Made by a program: the position numbers and the translations under genes. Below are positions 7,431 to 15,157 of a stretch of DNA of 64,000 nucleotides, one piece after another. A model generated the notes under the pieces. That model searched no databases. It was not told where the DNA came from and saw only the letters and a list, made by a program, of their open reading frames with translations. The DNA comes from CAWUEX02 sp963921305 (GTDB lineage: Bacteria > Pseudomonadota > Alphaproteobacteria > Rhodospirillales > Rhodospirillaceae). Numbering within the stretch: the first letter of the stretch is position 1; the number at the start of each line of letters is the position of its first letter. The stretch is taken from the NCBI GenBank assembly GCA_963921305.4, contig CAWUEX030000002.1, positions 2,294,001-2,358,000 on the forward strand. The letters run 5' to 3'.

Positions 7431-8385
7431 ACTTGAGAAACTGAACGAAGGCGTAGCCGTTGCCGCCGACTTGGGTCGTGCGCTGTGGGCCGGCGCCGCC
7501 ACCGCCACCCAGGCCACCGGCGCCGCCCGCGCTTTGGGTGCTGCCCCCGCCACCGAACATGCCGCCGTTCCCGCCGCTGCTGCTACCTCCTCCATTTCCG
7601 CCCCCACCAGCACCAAAACCACCGTTGCCGCCGGCGCTAGCAGACCCACCGTTGCCCCCGCAACCCGGTTCGCCCGCGGTATCACCAAATGGAACCACAT
7701 GCGTCAAAGGCATGTTTCCACCAATGACAGTGCCCGTCCCCGTCGCTGCATCGGCTCCGATCAGCGCGAGCCCAGCCGCCGTGGAGGTGGTTCCGGCCAT
7801 TGCAAATCCGCCGCCGCCGCCCCCGGTGTCGGAGCTTGGTCCATTACCTCCGGTGCCACCGGCTATGCCGCCGCCGCCGCCACCCCGGGAGGAATAGGCG
7901 CCCGTACCACCGTCGCCACCATCGCCAAATATGGTTCCCGCTGCACCGCCGCCGCTCATTTGACCGTCACCGCCGTTGCCGCCGTTTGCCTGAAAATCAC
8001 CACCCGAGCCGGTGCCACCGGCAGCTGCGCCGGAGGTGCCGCCAGTTGCGCCGCCGCCACCCGTCAGCAATGTTCCAGACGTCGATCCGGCAATCGTCGA
8101 ACTGCCTCCAGCCGTACTAATGGCGCCGCCGGTGCCAACAGTGATGGTTAGGGTTTCACCTGCCACGACTTCGAGCACGCCTTCTGCATATCCACCACCT
8201 CCAGCACCCCTGGAATTGGCGTCGAAGGCGCTCTGGCCACCACCGCCCGCGCCCAACGCGCCCGCGTATATTTTTGTGCAATCAAGTGGCACGACGAGGG
8301 TGGTGGACTGGAAGCAGTGAATTATTCCGCCTGGAATGCCACCACCGCCCGAAGGAATAACGTCACCGAGATCAAAGTCAGCCAC
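7429..8385 (-). CDS. Glycine-rich tail protein, MADFDLGDV family member 4 (GTG start)
   Basis: The first of the four paralogues in transcription order starts with GTG at 8385, four bases after the stop of the gene at 8390. The 318-residue product has the same plan: MADFDLGDVIPSGGGG, QSTTLVVPLDCTKIYAGALGAGGGG, GETLTITVGTGGA, a central unique insert (GTTSTAAGLALIGADAAT), and a terminal strand GYAFVQFLK. The use of GTG instead of the ATG of the other three copies, in an otherwise almost identical start region, may lower its expression. The role as an alternative fibre tip is inferred. Confidence 0.8.
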   Translation of the reverse strand: MADFDLGDVIPSGGGGIPGGIIHCFQSTTLVVPLDCTKIYAGALGAGGGGQSAFDANSRGAGGGGYAEGVLEVVAGETLTITVGTGGAISTAGGSSTIAGSTSGTLLTGGGGATGGTSGAAAGGTGSGGDFQANGGNGGDGQMSGGGAAGTIFGDGGDGGTGAYSSRGGGGGGIAGGTGGNGPSSDTGGGGGGFAMAGTTSTAAGLALIGADAATGTGTVIGGNMPLTHVVPFGDTAGEPGCGGNGGSASAGGNGGFGAGGGGNGGGSSSGGNGGMFGGGGSTQSAGGAGGLGGGGGAGPQRTTQVGGNGYAFVQFLK

Positions 8386-8390
8386 CGCTC
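8348..8390 (-). repeat. Cassette-start repeat, copy 4
   Basis: Fourth copy; the coding part is conserved but the start codon is GTG and the junction differs, as expected for the first cassette in the run. Confidence 0.8.
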
Positions 8391-9115
8391 TAGCTCCAGT
8401 TTGTGCCCGAGCGGTACAACGCGAATCCAGTGACGCGTTTCGTCACTTTGAGGGTGTCGTTGGCCGTCTGATTGAAAATGCTCTCGCCGGACGGCGGAGT
8501 AACGCGGAGGAAATTTGTATCGTCCGGTGCGTTCTTGAACTTGAAGGCGACGCGGCCGGTGGCGGGCAGCTGTACCTCGATGGGACCACTGCCAAGATCA
8601 CATTCGATGACGTCTCTGTCGGCTGCGGCGAAAGGTGTGCCCGGCGCACCATTGGCATTGTTGACCGCTGTCAGGGCCGTGTCCCAGTAGTCCGATCCGT
8701 CACTTCCAGCCGCACCCTGTGGACCGGTCGGCTGAATCAGCCAGTTGGCGAGACCGACGCCCGTGCCATTGGTCACGCTGACATTGAGCGTGATCACATC
8801 GTTGGTGTTGTCGGTGACTTCGCCCCACATCCAGTTCGCGCTGTTGTCCTGGTCAATGGCGAAGGCGTAGATGCCGCCGTCTGGAATGGGCCGGCCGGTC
8901 GTGAGCGTGAACGTCTTATTGCCCGTGCCGATGTCATTCGATGTCGTCGATGTGTCCTGCAGACTCGAGGACGCATCGGCCAGGGTGTCCAGCAGCATGG
9001 TGATGAATTTGGAGTTGACGCGCCAGCCGCCGTTGGCCAGCCCGTCGGGGTTGGTCGCAGCGTCGTAGGGGGAGTCGTTGTAGGTGTTGCCGTTAACGGT
9101 AATCGATTTGGCCAT
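8390..9115 (-). CDS. SITVNG-module tail protein, longer form (copy 3)
   Basis: The start ATG at 9115 has a purine-rich GAAGAGGG upstream on the minus strand and matches the starts of copies 1 and 2; longer in-frame extension upstream is non-coding in character. The 241-residue protein has the shared first 44 residues, then its own beta-rich segment, a short GPQGAAGSDGSDYW linker, and a distinct C-terminal domain (residues 145-241) with IEVQLPATGRVAFKFKNA and VTGFALYRSGTNWS. This C-terminal domain resembles the beta-structured ends of phage fibre proteins. As the first gene of the operon it may be the main fibre to which variable glycine-rich tips attach. Confidence 0.75.
   Translation of the reverse strand: MAKSITVNGNTYNDSPYDAATNPDGLANGGWRVNSKFITMLLDTLADASSSLQDTSTTSNDIGTGNKTFTLTTGRPIPDGGIYAFAIDQDNSANWMWGEVTDNTNDVITLNVSVTNGTGVGLANWLIQPTGPQGAAGSDGSDYWDTALTAVNNANGAPGTPFAAADRDVIECDLGSGPIEVQLPATGRVAFKFKNAPDDTNFLRVTPPSGESIFNQTANDTLKVTKRVTGFALYRSGTNWS
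8985..9115 (-). repeat. 131-bp module repeat, copy 3
   Basis: Third copy of the block. Similarity stops after about 44 codons, so only the N-terminal module was exchanged or retained in this longer gene. Confidence 0.85.
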
Positions 9116-9250
9116 GATCTGGCTGCCCTCTTCATTGAACGTGCAAGTCGCGGTGCGCACTGGTGGCCGGCCTCGCGGGTCAAGGACGGGCCCTGAGGGG
9201 ATCAGGGAGGGGGAGGGGCAAGGCCAGCCACCGGACGGAAGTGTTGCACA

Positions 9251-9278
9251 ACAAAAATTGTTAAACAACAATTTTTGT
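9251..9278. promoter_or_regulatory. 12-bp perfect inverted repeat upstream of tail operon
   Basis: The sequence holds perfect 12-base arms ACAAAAATTGTT and AACAATTTTTGT separated by AAAC, inside an A+T-rich island (about 9245-9310) that stands out from the surrounding high-G+C DNA. It lies about 140 bases upstream of the first tail gene (9115, minus) and about 130 bases upstream of the SDR gene (plus). It could be a repressor operator, a terminator stem or a cruciform-forming site. There is no flanking T-run typical of an intrinsic terminator apart from the stem itself. Confidence 0.5.
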
Positions 9279-9382
9279 AGATATTTTGTTTTCCCAGTTA
9301 TTTCAGCGGTTTAGCCTAGCCCCGTGGCGTCCTCCCCGGCCTTCCCACCTGCCTCCACAGCCGCTACGGTGCCGCGACTCAC

Positions 9383-10138
9383 GTGACCGGAAGGAGGAGG
9401 GCGGGCCATGGCCGAGGCAGCGCGCTGACAGACCAAACCGCCGTTGTCGCCGGTGGCTCCAGCGGCATCGGCCGCGCCGTTGCCCAGGCGCTCAAGGACC
9501 GGGGCGCACAGGTCACCATCACCGGGCGCTCAAAGGAACGTTTGGCCAAAGCGCACGAGCGGTTGGGCCCGGAGGTCAAAACCGAGTCGGTCGACTTCGC
9601 CGACGAACCGGCCGCCGCTGCGTTTTTCGAGTCCCTGGGTCATATTGATCACCTTGTCGTCACCGTGGCCGGCGGCGCGGCGCTCGGGCCGTTCGTGGAC
9701 GTCTCCGTCACCGGTGTGCGCGAAACCTTCGAGGGCAAGTTCTGGCCGTACCTCATCGCTATGCATCACGGCGCCAAGGTGCTCAAGCCGGGCGGTACGA
9801 TCACGCTGGTTACCGGTGCGTCGGCCATCGCCGCCGTGCCCACCGCTGCCCCGCTCGGCGCGGTCAACGGCGCGCTCGAAGGCATGGTCAAAACGCTGGC
9901 GGTAGAACTGGCGCCGTCGCGGGTCAATGCCGTTTCGCCGGGACTGACGGACACTGAGGCCTGGGCCCGCATCCCAGACGACATCCGCGAAAACATGTAT
10001 GCCCAGTCTGCCGCCGACACCCCCGTGGGCCGCATCGGCCAGCCGGAAGACGTCGCGGCGGCGGTGATGGCGTGCATCGAAAACGGCTTTCTCACCGGCT
10101 TGGTGCTGCCCTGCGACGGCGGCAAACGGCTGGTCTAA
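9383..10138 (+). CDS. Short-chain dehydrogenase/reductase family protein, atypical active site
   Basis: The protein is a classical-length SDR of about 240-251 residues with the NAD(P)-binding motif GGSSGIGRAVAQAL and the conserved RVNAVSPGLTDT. The usual YxxxK is missing: in the segment AAPLGAVNGALEGMVKTLAVEL the Tyr position is Leu and the Lys position is Asn, although VTGAS supplies a Ser. It may bind NAD(P) without normal SDR catalysis or belong to a divergent subgroup. The start is uncertain. The in-frame GTG at 9383 has a weak context, whereas AGGAGGAGG at 9392-9400 is ideally placed before an ATG at 9408 that is out of frame by two bases (GCGCGC near 9419-9425). Without that dinucleotide the protein would begin MAEAALTDQTAVV. 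Confidence 0.85.
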   Translation: MTGRRRAGHGRGSALTDQTAVVAGGSSGIGRAVAQALKDRGAQVTITGRSKERLAKAHERLGPEVKTESVDFADEPAAAAFFESLGHIDHLVVTVAGGAALGPFVDVSVTGVRETFEGKFWPYLIAMHHGAKVLKPGGTITLVTGASAIAAVPTAAPLGAVNGALEGMVKTLAVELAPSRVNAVSPGLTDTEAWARIPDDIRENMYAQSAADTPVGRIGQPEDVAAAVMACIENGFLTGLVLPCDGGKRLV

Positions 10139-10201
10139 ATCCTCACGCTATTGGTCCGGACAAGTGCGACGGGAAACTGCCAAAAACGGGCAGCCTTTAG
10201 A

Positions 10202-10217
10202 CGTGCATGGGCTCGTT
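10202..10217 (+). repeat. 16-bp direct repeat, first copy
   Basis: The sequence CGTGCATGGGCTCGTT occurs here and at 10281-10296 in the gap between the convergent SDR and hydrolase genes. The 79-base spacing and lack of flanking mobile-element features suggest a local duplication. Confidence 0.6.
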
Positions 10218-10280
10218 TGACTCAAAAATAAGCCACTGATTCTATTCAAGAATTCGGTCCGGCCCCGCACAAACCCGTGG

Positions 10281-10296
10281 CGTGCATGGGCTCGTT
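10281..10296 (+). repeat. 16-bp direct repeat, second copy
   Basis: Second copy of CGTGCATGGGCTCGTT, identical to 10202-10217. Confidence 0.6.
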
Positions 10297-10345
10297 CCTC
10301 GATTTTTCGCCACGGTGTTTTTTGTCCGGCCCATATTCCGCACAC

Positions 10346-11179
10346 TTAATCCGCCTTGGCAGGCCACACATCCTCATCCAGGAACGGGCGCACGAAGGCC
10401 GCCGTCTCGGCGGTGTGATAGTCGAGGAATCCATGTCCCCAGTCGGGCAGCTCCAGCACCTTGCCGTTGCGCAAGTGCTCGCGAATGCGCCGGGTGTACA
10501 CCACCAGATCGTCGTTGGTGTTGAGCACCAGGATCGGCTGTTGCACGTCCGGGATCGTCTCGGGGTAGGTGTAGGAAAACGCCGCCGCATGTCCCCAGTG
10601 CTTGCGTTCGCCGCCGCGGATGTGATCCGGATAAGCGCGCATGATGTCTGCCGGCGTTTGCTCCGGCCCGCGCCATCTCCACAAACCTGCCCAGGCGTGC
10701 AGCAGGTGCGAGCCGTCTTCCACCGGCGTGTCCGGATGCCCCATGTCGGCGTTTTGCCGGGCGAGATCGTCTTCGGTGTAGATCGGCGCCGAGATCAGCA
10801 CTAGATGCTTGACGCGCTCCGGCTGCTGACGGGCAAGCTCGATGCAAATCTTCGAGCCGGTGTGATAACCCATGATGTCCGCTTCCGGGATGTCCAGTGC
10901 GTCCATCAGGTCTGTCATGGCGCCGGCGAAATCGGCGATGTCCGGTTGGTCTTGCGGAAAGTCCGACATGCCGTAGCCCGGTGTGTCAGGTGCGATGCAC
11001 AGCCGGTCGCGGCCCATCTCGCCCAGCCAGGTTTCGTAGACGACGCCCGACGCCGGGCTGAGGTGAAAGCACAGCAACGGCCGCGCGCCGCTCTGGTTCG
11101 AACCCGCAGTGCGCACATGCATCTGGCCGAAGCGGATGTCGATGTAGCTGCGCCGCAGCGGGGCGGGAACGCTGGTCAT
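10346..11179 (-). CDS. Alpha/beta-fold hydrolase with His at nucleophile position
   Basis: The 277-residue protein has the alpha/beta-hydrolase plan: an oxyanion-region segment LLCFHLSPASG (residues 35-45), the strand IAPDTPGYGMSD (62-73), the nucleophile elbow near 104-108, an acid-loop segment LVLNTNDDLVVY, and a final His in WGHGF. The elbow reads G-Y-H-T-G, so His106 sits where Ser, Cys or Asp is usual. The same GxHTG elbow and FHxSPxS segment occur in the N-terminal half of the fused hydrolase at 60975-62648. I recognise this as a recurring subfamily but not its substrate. No signal peptide is present. The gene is convergent with the SDR gene and starts opposite a small exported protein. 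Confidence 0.85.
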   Translation of the reverse strand: MTSVPAPLRRSYIDIRFGQMHVRTAGSNQSGARPLLCFHLSPASGVVYETWLGEMGRDRLCIAPDTPGYGMSDFPQDQPDIADFAGAMTDLMDALDIPEADIMGYHTGSKICIELARQQPERVKHLVLISAPIYTEDDLARQNADMGHPDTPVEDGSHLLHAWAGLWRWRGPEQTPADIMRAYPDHIRGGERKHWGHAAAFSYTYPETIPDVQQPILVLNTNDDLVVYTRRIREHLRNGKVLELPDWGHGFLDYHTAETAAFVRPFLDEDVWPAKAD

Positions 11180-11276
11180 GGTTGGGTCTCCGGGAATAGG
11201 AGGCGGGGTGCGGGGTCTACCAAACCAGTCCGCCCGCCCGCTGTCCAGGGGTGCAGGCTCTTGCTATCGTGGCGGT

Positions 11277-11636
11277 ATGTTCCGCTTGGTCTTTCTTATT
11301 GCCGTGAGTGTCGCTGGTGCGGCTTGGGCGATCTCTGATGACGCCAATCCCTGGTTGGCGCTTGAGAGTGCAACCTGCGCCGCTCACCGCGGCATGGACT
11401 ATGCCACGCAACTGGATATGGATGTCGCCATAAACACCGCCGAGTGGCGCGGGGCTACGCTCACCCATGACATGCACTGTTTTGTCGGCGGCACTCTGAA
11501 CGGCGCGCCGTTCGAAATCGGCTTGCTCACCGCTCAGCCGGGCGCGGCCTACGCCACGAAGTGTGATGCGGCGAGCCTGCAGCTCATCACAGCCATGAAC
11601 GAGACGGATCAGCCAGCTGACTGCCGCCCCTGGTAG
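11277..11636 (+). CDS. Small exported protein, four cysteines
   Basis: I choose the ATG at 11277 because it directly begins a signal peptide (MFRLVFLIAVSVAGAAWA, cleavage likely after AWA); the longer frame upstream overlaps the divergent hydrolase start and is poor in coding character. The mature part is about 100 residues with four Cys (in SATCAAH, DMHCFVGG, ATKCDAAS and ADCRPW), which could form two disulfides in the periplasm. No family is recognised. It is convergent with the flavoprotein gene, four bases apart. Confidence 0.7.
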   Translation: MFRLVFLIAVSVAGAAWAISDDANPWLALESATCAAHRGMDYATQLDMDVAINTAEWRGATLTHDMHCFVGGTLNGAPFEIGLLTAQPGAAYATKCDAASLQLITAMNETDQPADCRPW

Positions 11637-11640
11637 GGAT

Positions 11641-12879
11641 TTACCCGGCGTCGAAGGCGGTGTTGTGTCCCGGGAAGGCCTCGTGTCCCTTCAGCATGTA
11701 CTCCCAGTACATGATCGGCAGGCCGGTCTTCTTGATCCACCAGTTGACGCGGCGTTCCTTGCTCGGGTCCAGGGGCAGAGTCGGCGTGACTTTGCCGCCG
11801 TATGTGAACTCCGCCATCATCACTTTGCCGTAGGCCGTGGTCAGCGGGCAGGAGCCGTAGCCGTCGTAGCCTTCTTCGACTTCGCCGCCGTGCTTCAGCG
11901 CCAGCAGATTGCGCACCACCACCGGCGCCTGCTTGCGCACCGCGGCGGCGGTCTTCGAGTTCGGTGTCGAGCACGCATCGCCCAGGCCGAACACGTTCGG
12001 ATATTTGGTCGACTGCATGGAATGCTGATGCACGTCGATCCAGCCGCCCTCGTTGGCCAGGGCGGAATTCTTCACCACATCCGGCGGGCCTTGCGGCGGC
12101 ACCGCGTGCAGCATGTCGAATTCCATCTCGACCGTCTCGCCTTCCTTGTCGCCACCAACCACCTGGAACGTCGCCCGCTTGTTGGCGGCATCGACCTTGA
12201 TCAGGTTGTGCTGGAAATGCTTGTGAATGCCGTAGCTGTCCGCCACGTCCGACAGCAGAGGGGCGAAGTAGGGCACGGAGAACATGCCCGGGCCTTGCGG
12301 TAGGAAGTGCACGTGGCTGTCGTCGAGAATACCGCCGCGGCGCAGATAGTCCGCCGCCAGGTAGGCAATTTTCTGTGGCGCCCCTGGGCACTTGATCGGC
12401 ATCGCCGGCTGGGCGAACAGCGCCGTGCCGCCGCGCGGAAACGCTTTCAATACGTCCCAGGTGTATTCGACGGTGTCGGGCGAATAGTTGCAGCACACGC
12501 CGTTGCTGCCGACGGCGTCCTTAAAGCCTTCGATGGCATCCCAGTTCATCACGATGCCGGGGCAGACGACAAGGAAGTCGTATGTGACTTCGCCGCCCTG
12601 CGCCAGGCCGACGGTGTTGGCGTCGGGGTCGATGTTCGCCGCCGCGTCCTGTATCCAGCGCACGCCGCCTGGGATCACCGAGGCTTCATCGCGCCGGGTT
12701 TTCTCCAGGCTGTATGCGCCGCCGCCGACCAGGGTGAACGCGGGCTGATAATAATGGTCCTTGGACGGCTCAATGATCGCGATGCTCAGCGGCTCGTGCG
12801 ATTGCCGCAGCAAGGAGGCCGCGACGGTGATGCCGGCCGCGCCGCCGCCGACGATAACGATGTGATGATGATCTGCCAT
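11641..12879 (-). CDS. Sulfide:quinone oxidoreductase-like FAD protein
   Basis: The 412-residue flavoprotein begins with an FAD Rossmann motif (IVIVGGGAAGITVA, residues 7-20) and has the GLGDACSTPNSKT segment (298-310) that contacts FAD in this family. Three cysteine sites line up with those of sulfide:quinone oxidoreductases: C129/C130 in VCCNY, C164 in IKCPGAPQK and C344 in GSCPLTTAYGK. Members of the family oxidise sulfide at the membrane and pass electrons to quinone. The C-terminus, with hydrophobic WWIKKTGLPIMYWEYML, may form the membrane-contacting amphipathic part. No other sulfur genes are next to it, so assignment rests on the sequence. Related FAD-dependent reductases remain possible. 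Confidence 0.85.
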   Translation of the reverse strand: MADHHHIVIVGGGAAGITVAASLLRQSHEPLSIAIIEPSKDHYYQPAFTLVGGGAYSLEKTRRDEASVIPGGVRWIQDAAANIDPDANTVGLAQGGEVTYDFLVVCPGIVMNWDAIEGFKDAVGSNGVCCNYSPDTVEYTWDVLKAFPRGGTALFAQPAMPIKCPGAPQKIAYLAADYLRRGGILDDSHVHFLPQGPGMFSVPYFAPLLSDVADSYGIHKHFQHNLIKVDAANKRATFQVVGGDKEGETVEMEFDMLHAVPPQGPPDVVKNSALANEGGWIDVHQHSMQSTKYPNVFGLGDACSTPNSKTAAAVRKQAPVVVRNLLALKHGGEVEEGYDGYGSCPLTTAYGKVMMAEFTYGGKVTPTLPLDPSKERRVNWWIKKTGLPIMYWEYMLKGHEAFPGHNTAFDAG

Positions 12880-13018
12880 GATGTGCCTTCTCAGGTGTAC
12901 CCTCTCACCCCACGTGATGTGGCGGTCACTTTACCCGGATAGATTTCAAGGACAAGGCCTGCTCCCATGCTCTAAGCTTGCCCCAGCCATGCGGATTACA
13001 CTTAAGGATATTCACCCG

Positions 13019-13675
13019 ATGTTAATACGGCGCGTCTTGCTCCCGAGTCTCCCGGTCCTGTTTCTCAGCTGTGCTGTGCAAGCCCAGTCTCTGGAGGAGC
13101 GTTTTACTGATTTCGCGTCGTGGTGGCCCGGCACCTATGACAATGCTCAGCAGGTAGACGCGTCAAACGCGGCAGACGGCGCACCGATGGCCACACGTCT
13201 TCACATCCGCGCCGTCGATCTGCCCGCCTTCGGTGAGCACGTGGTCTACGCCGAGTGGCAGGCGCTGGACGATCCGGACCGGGTGCTGCGCCAGCGCTTT
13301 TATAGCTTCGAGCTCGACCGGGAGCGTGGCGCGGCACGGCTCAATCTGCACATCTTTCCGCCCGCTCCGGAATTCGTCGCCCGCACCCGCGGCGCGCATC
13401 TTGATCCGGCAAAGGTGGCGGACTTGACCCCGGCGGACATGGTGCCTTTGCCCGGCTGCGATGTGTATTTCACCTGGACCGGCACGCAATTCGAAGGCGC
13501 CATGGACAAAGGTGCGTGTGCGTTCAAAGTGCCGGGCACTGATGTCGATATTTATTCCTGGTCGCAGATGCGCCGCTCGGACAACGAATTCGCTTACCTC
13601 GACGGTTGGTTCTATCCCAACGGCGAGATTTACCAGCGTATGTCGAATGACTGGTACGTGTTCGAACGCCGCTGA
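13019..13675 (+). CDS. CpcT/CpeT-like secreted protein
   Basis: The ATG at 13019 begins a signal peptide (MLIRRVLLPSLPVLFLSCAVQAQ), so the 218-residue protein is probably periplasmic. The mature part contains the signature pattern of the CpcT/CpeT family: WWPGTYDNAQQ near residue 36, RQRFYSFELD, LPGCDVYFTW, FEGAMDKGACAF and a final EIYQRMSNDWYVFERR. In cyanobacteria such proteins attach bilins to phycobiliproteins; homologues in non-phototrophs have a related lipocalin-like barrel but no known partner. Nothing else in the window suggests bilin metabolism, so ligand binding is the most that can be proposed. It stands alone between convergent genes. Confidence 0.75.
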   Translation: MLIRRVLLPSLPVLFLSCAVQAQSLEERFTDFASWWPGTYDNAQQVDASNAADGAPMATRLHIRAVDLPAFGEHVVYAEWQALDDPDRVLRQRFYSFELDRERGAARLNLHIFPPAPEFVARTRGAHLDPAKVADLTPADMVPLPGCDVYFTWTGTQFEGAMDKGACAFKVPGTDVDIYSWSQMRRSDNEFAYLDGWFYPNGEIYQRMSNDWYVFERR

Positions 13676-13678
13676 GAG

Positions 13679-15058
13679 TTACTCCGCGGGGTGTGAATCG
13701 CGGTGTTCGACCAGCCTGCGTCCGCCCGAAAGCCGGTCCGACGTGAGCTTGAAGATGATCGGGCTCAGCAGCGCCAGCGCCAGCAGGTTCGGCACGGCCA
13801 TCAAGGCGTTCATGATGTCGGCCATCAGCCAGATGACTTCCAGGCCGGTTAGCGCGCCGACGGGAATCACCGCGCACCACAGTACGCGGAACGGGGTGAT
13901 CGCTTTGATGCCGAACAGGTACTCGGCACAACGTTCGCCGTAATAGCTCCAGCCCAGGATCGTCGTGAAGGCAAAGACAATCAGCGAAAAGACAACGATG
14001 TAGTTGCCGAAAGGCAGGGCGTTGGCGAAGGCGATGGAGGTCATCGTCGCGCCGTTTTCGCCGCTGGTCCACGCGCCGGTGACGATCAGCACCAAAGCCG
14101 TCATGGTGCACACCACGATAGTGTCGATGAACGTGCCGAGCATGCCGATGGCCCCCTGGCGCACCGGGTCCTTTGTCCGTGCCGCCGCGTGGGCAATCGG
14201 CGCAGAGCCCAGCCCCGCTTCGTTCGAGAAGATGCCGCGGGCGACGCCGAAGCGGATCGCCGCCATCACCGCTGCGCCGGCAAAGCCGCCGGTTGCCGCC
14301 GTGCCGGTGAAGGCGTCGGTGACAATCATGCCCAACGCGCCCGGGATTTCTCCGGCGTTGAGCACGAGGATGATCAGCGCGCTGCTGACATAGAGCAACA
14401 CCATGAACGGCACCAGACGTCCTGCCACTTGGGCGATACGTTGAATACCGCCGATCAGCACCATCGCTGTCAGCGACATGACGATGGCTGCCGTAACCCA
14501 GTGACTGAGTCCAAGGTTGGACTCGACCACGTCGGCGATGCTGTTGGCTTGCACCGTATTGCCCGCACCAAGCCCCGCCGCAATCGCGAGAAAGGCGAAG
14601 GCCGTCCCCAGCCAGGTCCACTTCGGTCCCAGTCCGTTCTTGATGTAGTACATTGGCCCGCCGACATAGCGGCCGTCTTCGTCGATTTCGCGGTAGTGCA
14701 CCGCCATCACCGCTTCGCTGTACTTCGTCGCCATGCCGAACAGCGCCGTCATCCACATCCAGAAGATGGCGCCGGGACCGCCGAGGAAAATCGCGGTCGC
14801 CACGCCCGCCAAGTTGCCGGTGCCGACCGTGGCCGACAGCGCAGTCATCAAAGCTTTGAAGGGTGAAATTTCGCCGTCGCCTTCCGCTTTCTCGCCGGCG
14901 TCGCGGCTGAACAATACACCGAGGGCTTCGGGCAGGCGCAGAATACTCATGAACTTGAGGCCGACGGTCAGCCACAAGCCGAGGCCCAGAAGCGGGAACA
15001 TCATCACCAGCCAGACCCAGCCGCTGATGAAATTCAGAATCTCGGCAAAACTCTCCAT
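13679..15058 (-). CDS. Sodium:alanine/glycine symporter (AGCS family)
   Basis: The ATG at 15058 gives 459 residues, typical for the AGCS family, and places a hydrophobic helix (LNFISGWVWLVMMFPLLGLGLWLTVGL) at the N-terminus. Family motifs are clear: ALSATVGTGNLAGVATAIFLGGPGAIFWMW near residues 75-105, GMATKYSEA, and GGPMYYIKNGLG. About ten membrane segments are visible. The protein should import alanine, glycine or a similar small amino acid with sodium. The gene stands alone and is convergent with the CpcT-like gene, three bases apart. The exact substrate cannot be read from sequence. Confidence 0.9.
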   Translation of the reverse strand: MESFAEILNFISGWVWLVMMFPLLGLGLWLTVGLKFMSILRLPEALGVLFSRDAGEKAEGDGEISPFKALMTALSATVGTGNLAGVATAIFLGGPGAIFWMWMTALFGMATKYSEAVMAVHYREIDEDGRYVGGPMYYIKNGLGPKWTWLGTAFAFLAIAAGLGAGNTVQANSIADVVESNLGLSHWVTAAIVMSLTAMVLIGGIQRIAQVAGRLVPFMVLLYVSSALIILVLNAGEIPGALGMIVTDAFTGTAATGGFAGAAVMAAIRFGVARGIFSNEAGLGSAPIAHAAARTKDPVRQGAIGMLGTFIDTIVVCTMTALVLIVTGAWTSGENGATMTSIAFANALPFGNYIVVFSLIVFAFTTILGWSYYGERCAEYLFGIKAITPFRVLWCAVIPVGALTGLEVIWLMADIMNALMAVPNLLALALLSPIIFKLTSDRLSGGRRLVEHRDSHPAE

Positions 15059-15157
15059 ATCGGAACCCCTATTTCTCCCCTGCGCCGTCCCTGTACGGGG
15101 CAGCGGACAGATCATAGCGGTGGCATCTCCCGCATACAAATGGGCGGGAGCCGATCC

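Noticed and set aside
5629..8320. Long proline-rich frames on the plus strand opposite the glycine-rich genes
   Set aside because: They are complements of GGN glycine codons (CCN in the other direction), have no consistent starts and are explained by the minus-strand genes.
1..9115. Diversity-generating retroelement acting on the tail genes
   Set aside because: No reverse transcriptase or template repeat is visible, and differences among cassettes are not concentrated at adenine positions in a short 3' window.
1..9115. Complete prophage or gene transfer agent
   Set aside because: No terminase, portal, capsid, tape-measure, lysis or integrase gene is present; only tail-fibre-like genes are seen, so the type of particle cannot be decided.
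9383..10138. Assigning the SDR as 3-oxoacyl-ACP reductase (FabG)
   Set aside because: The Tyr and Lys needed for that reaction are both missing.
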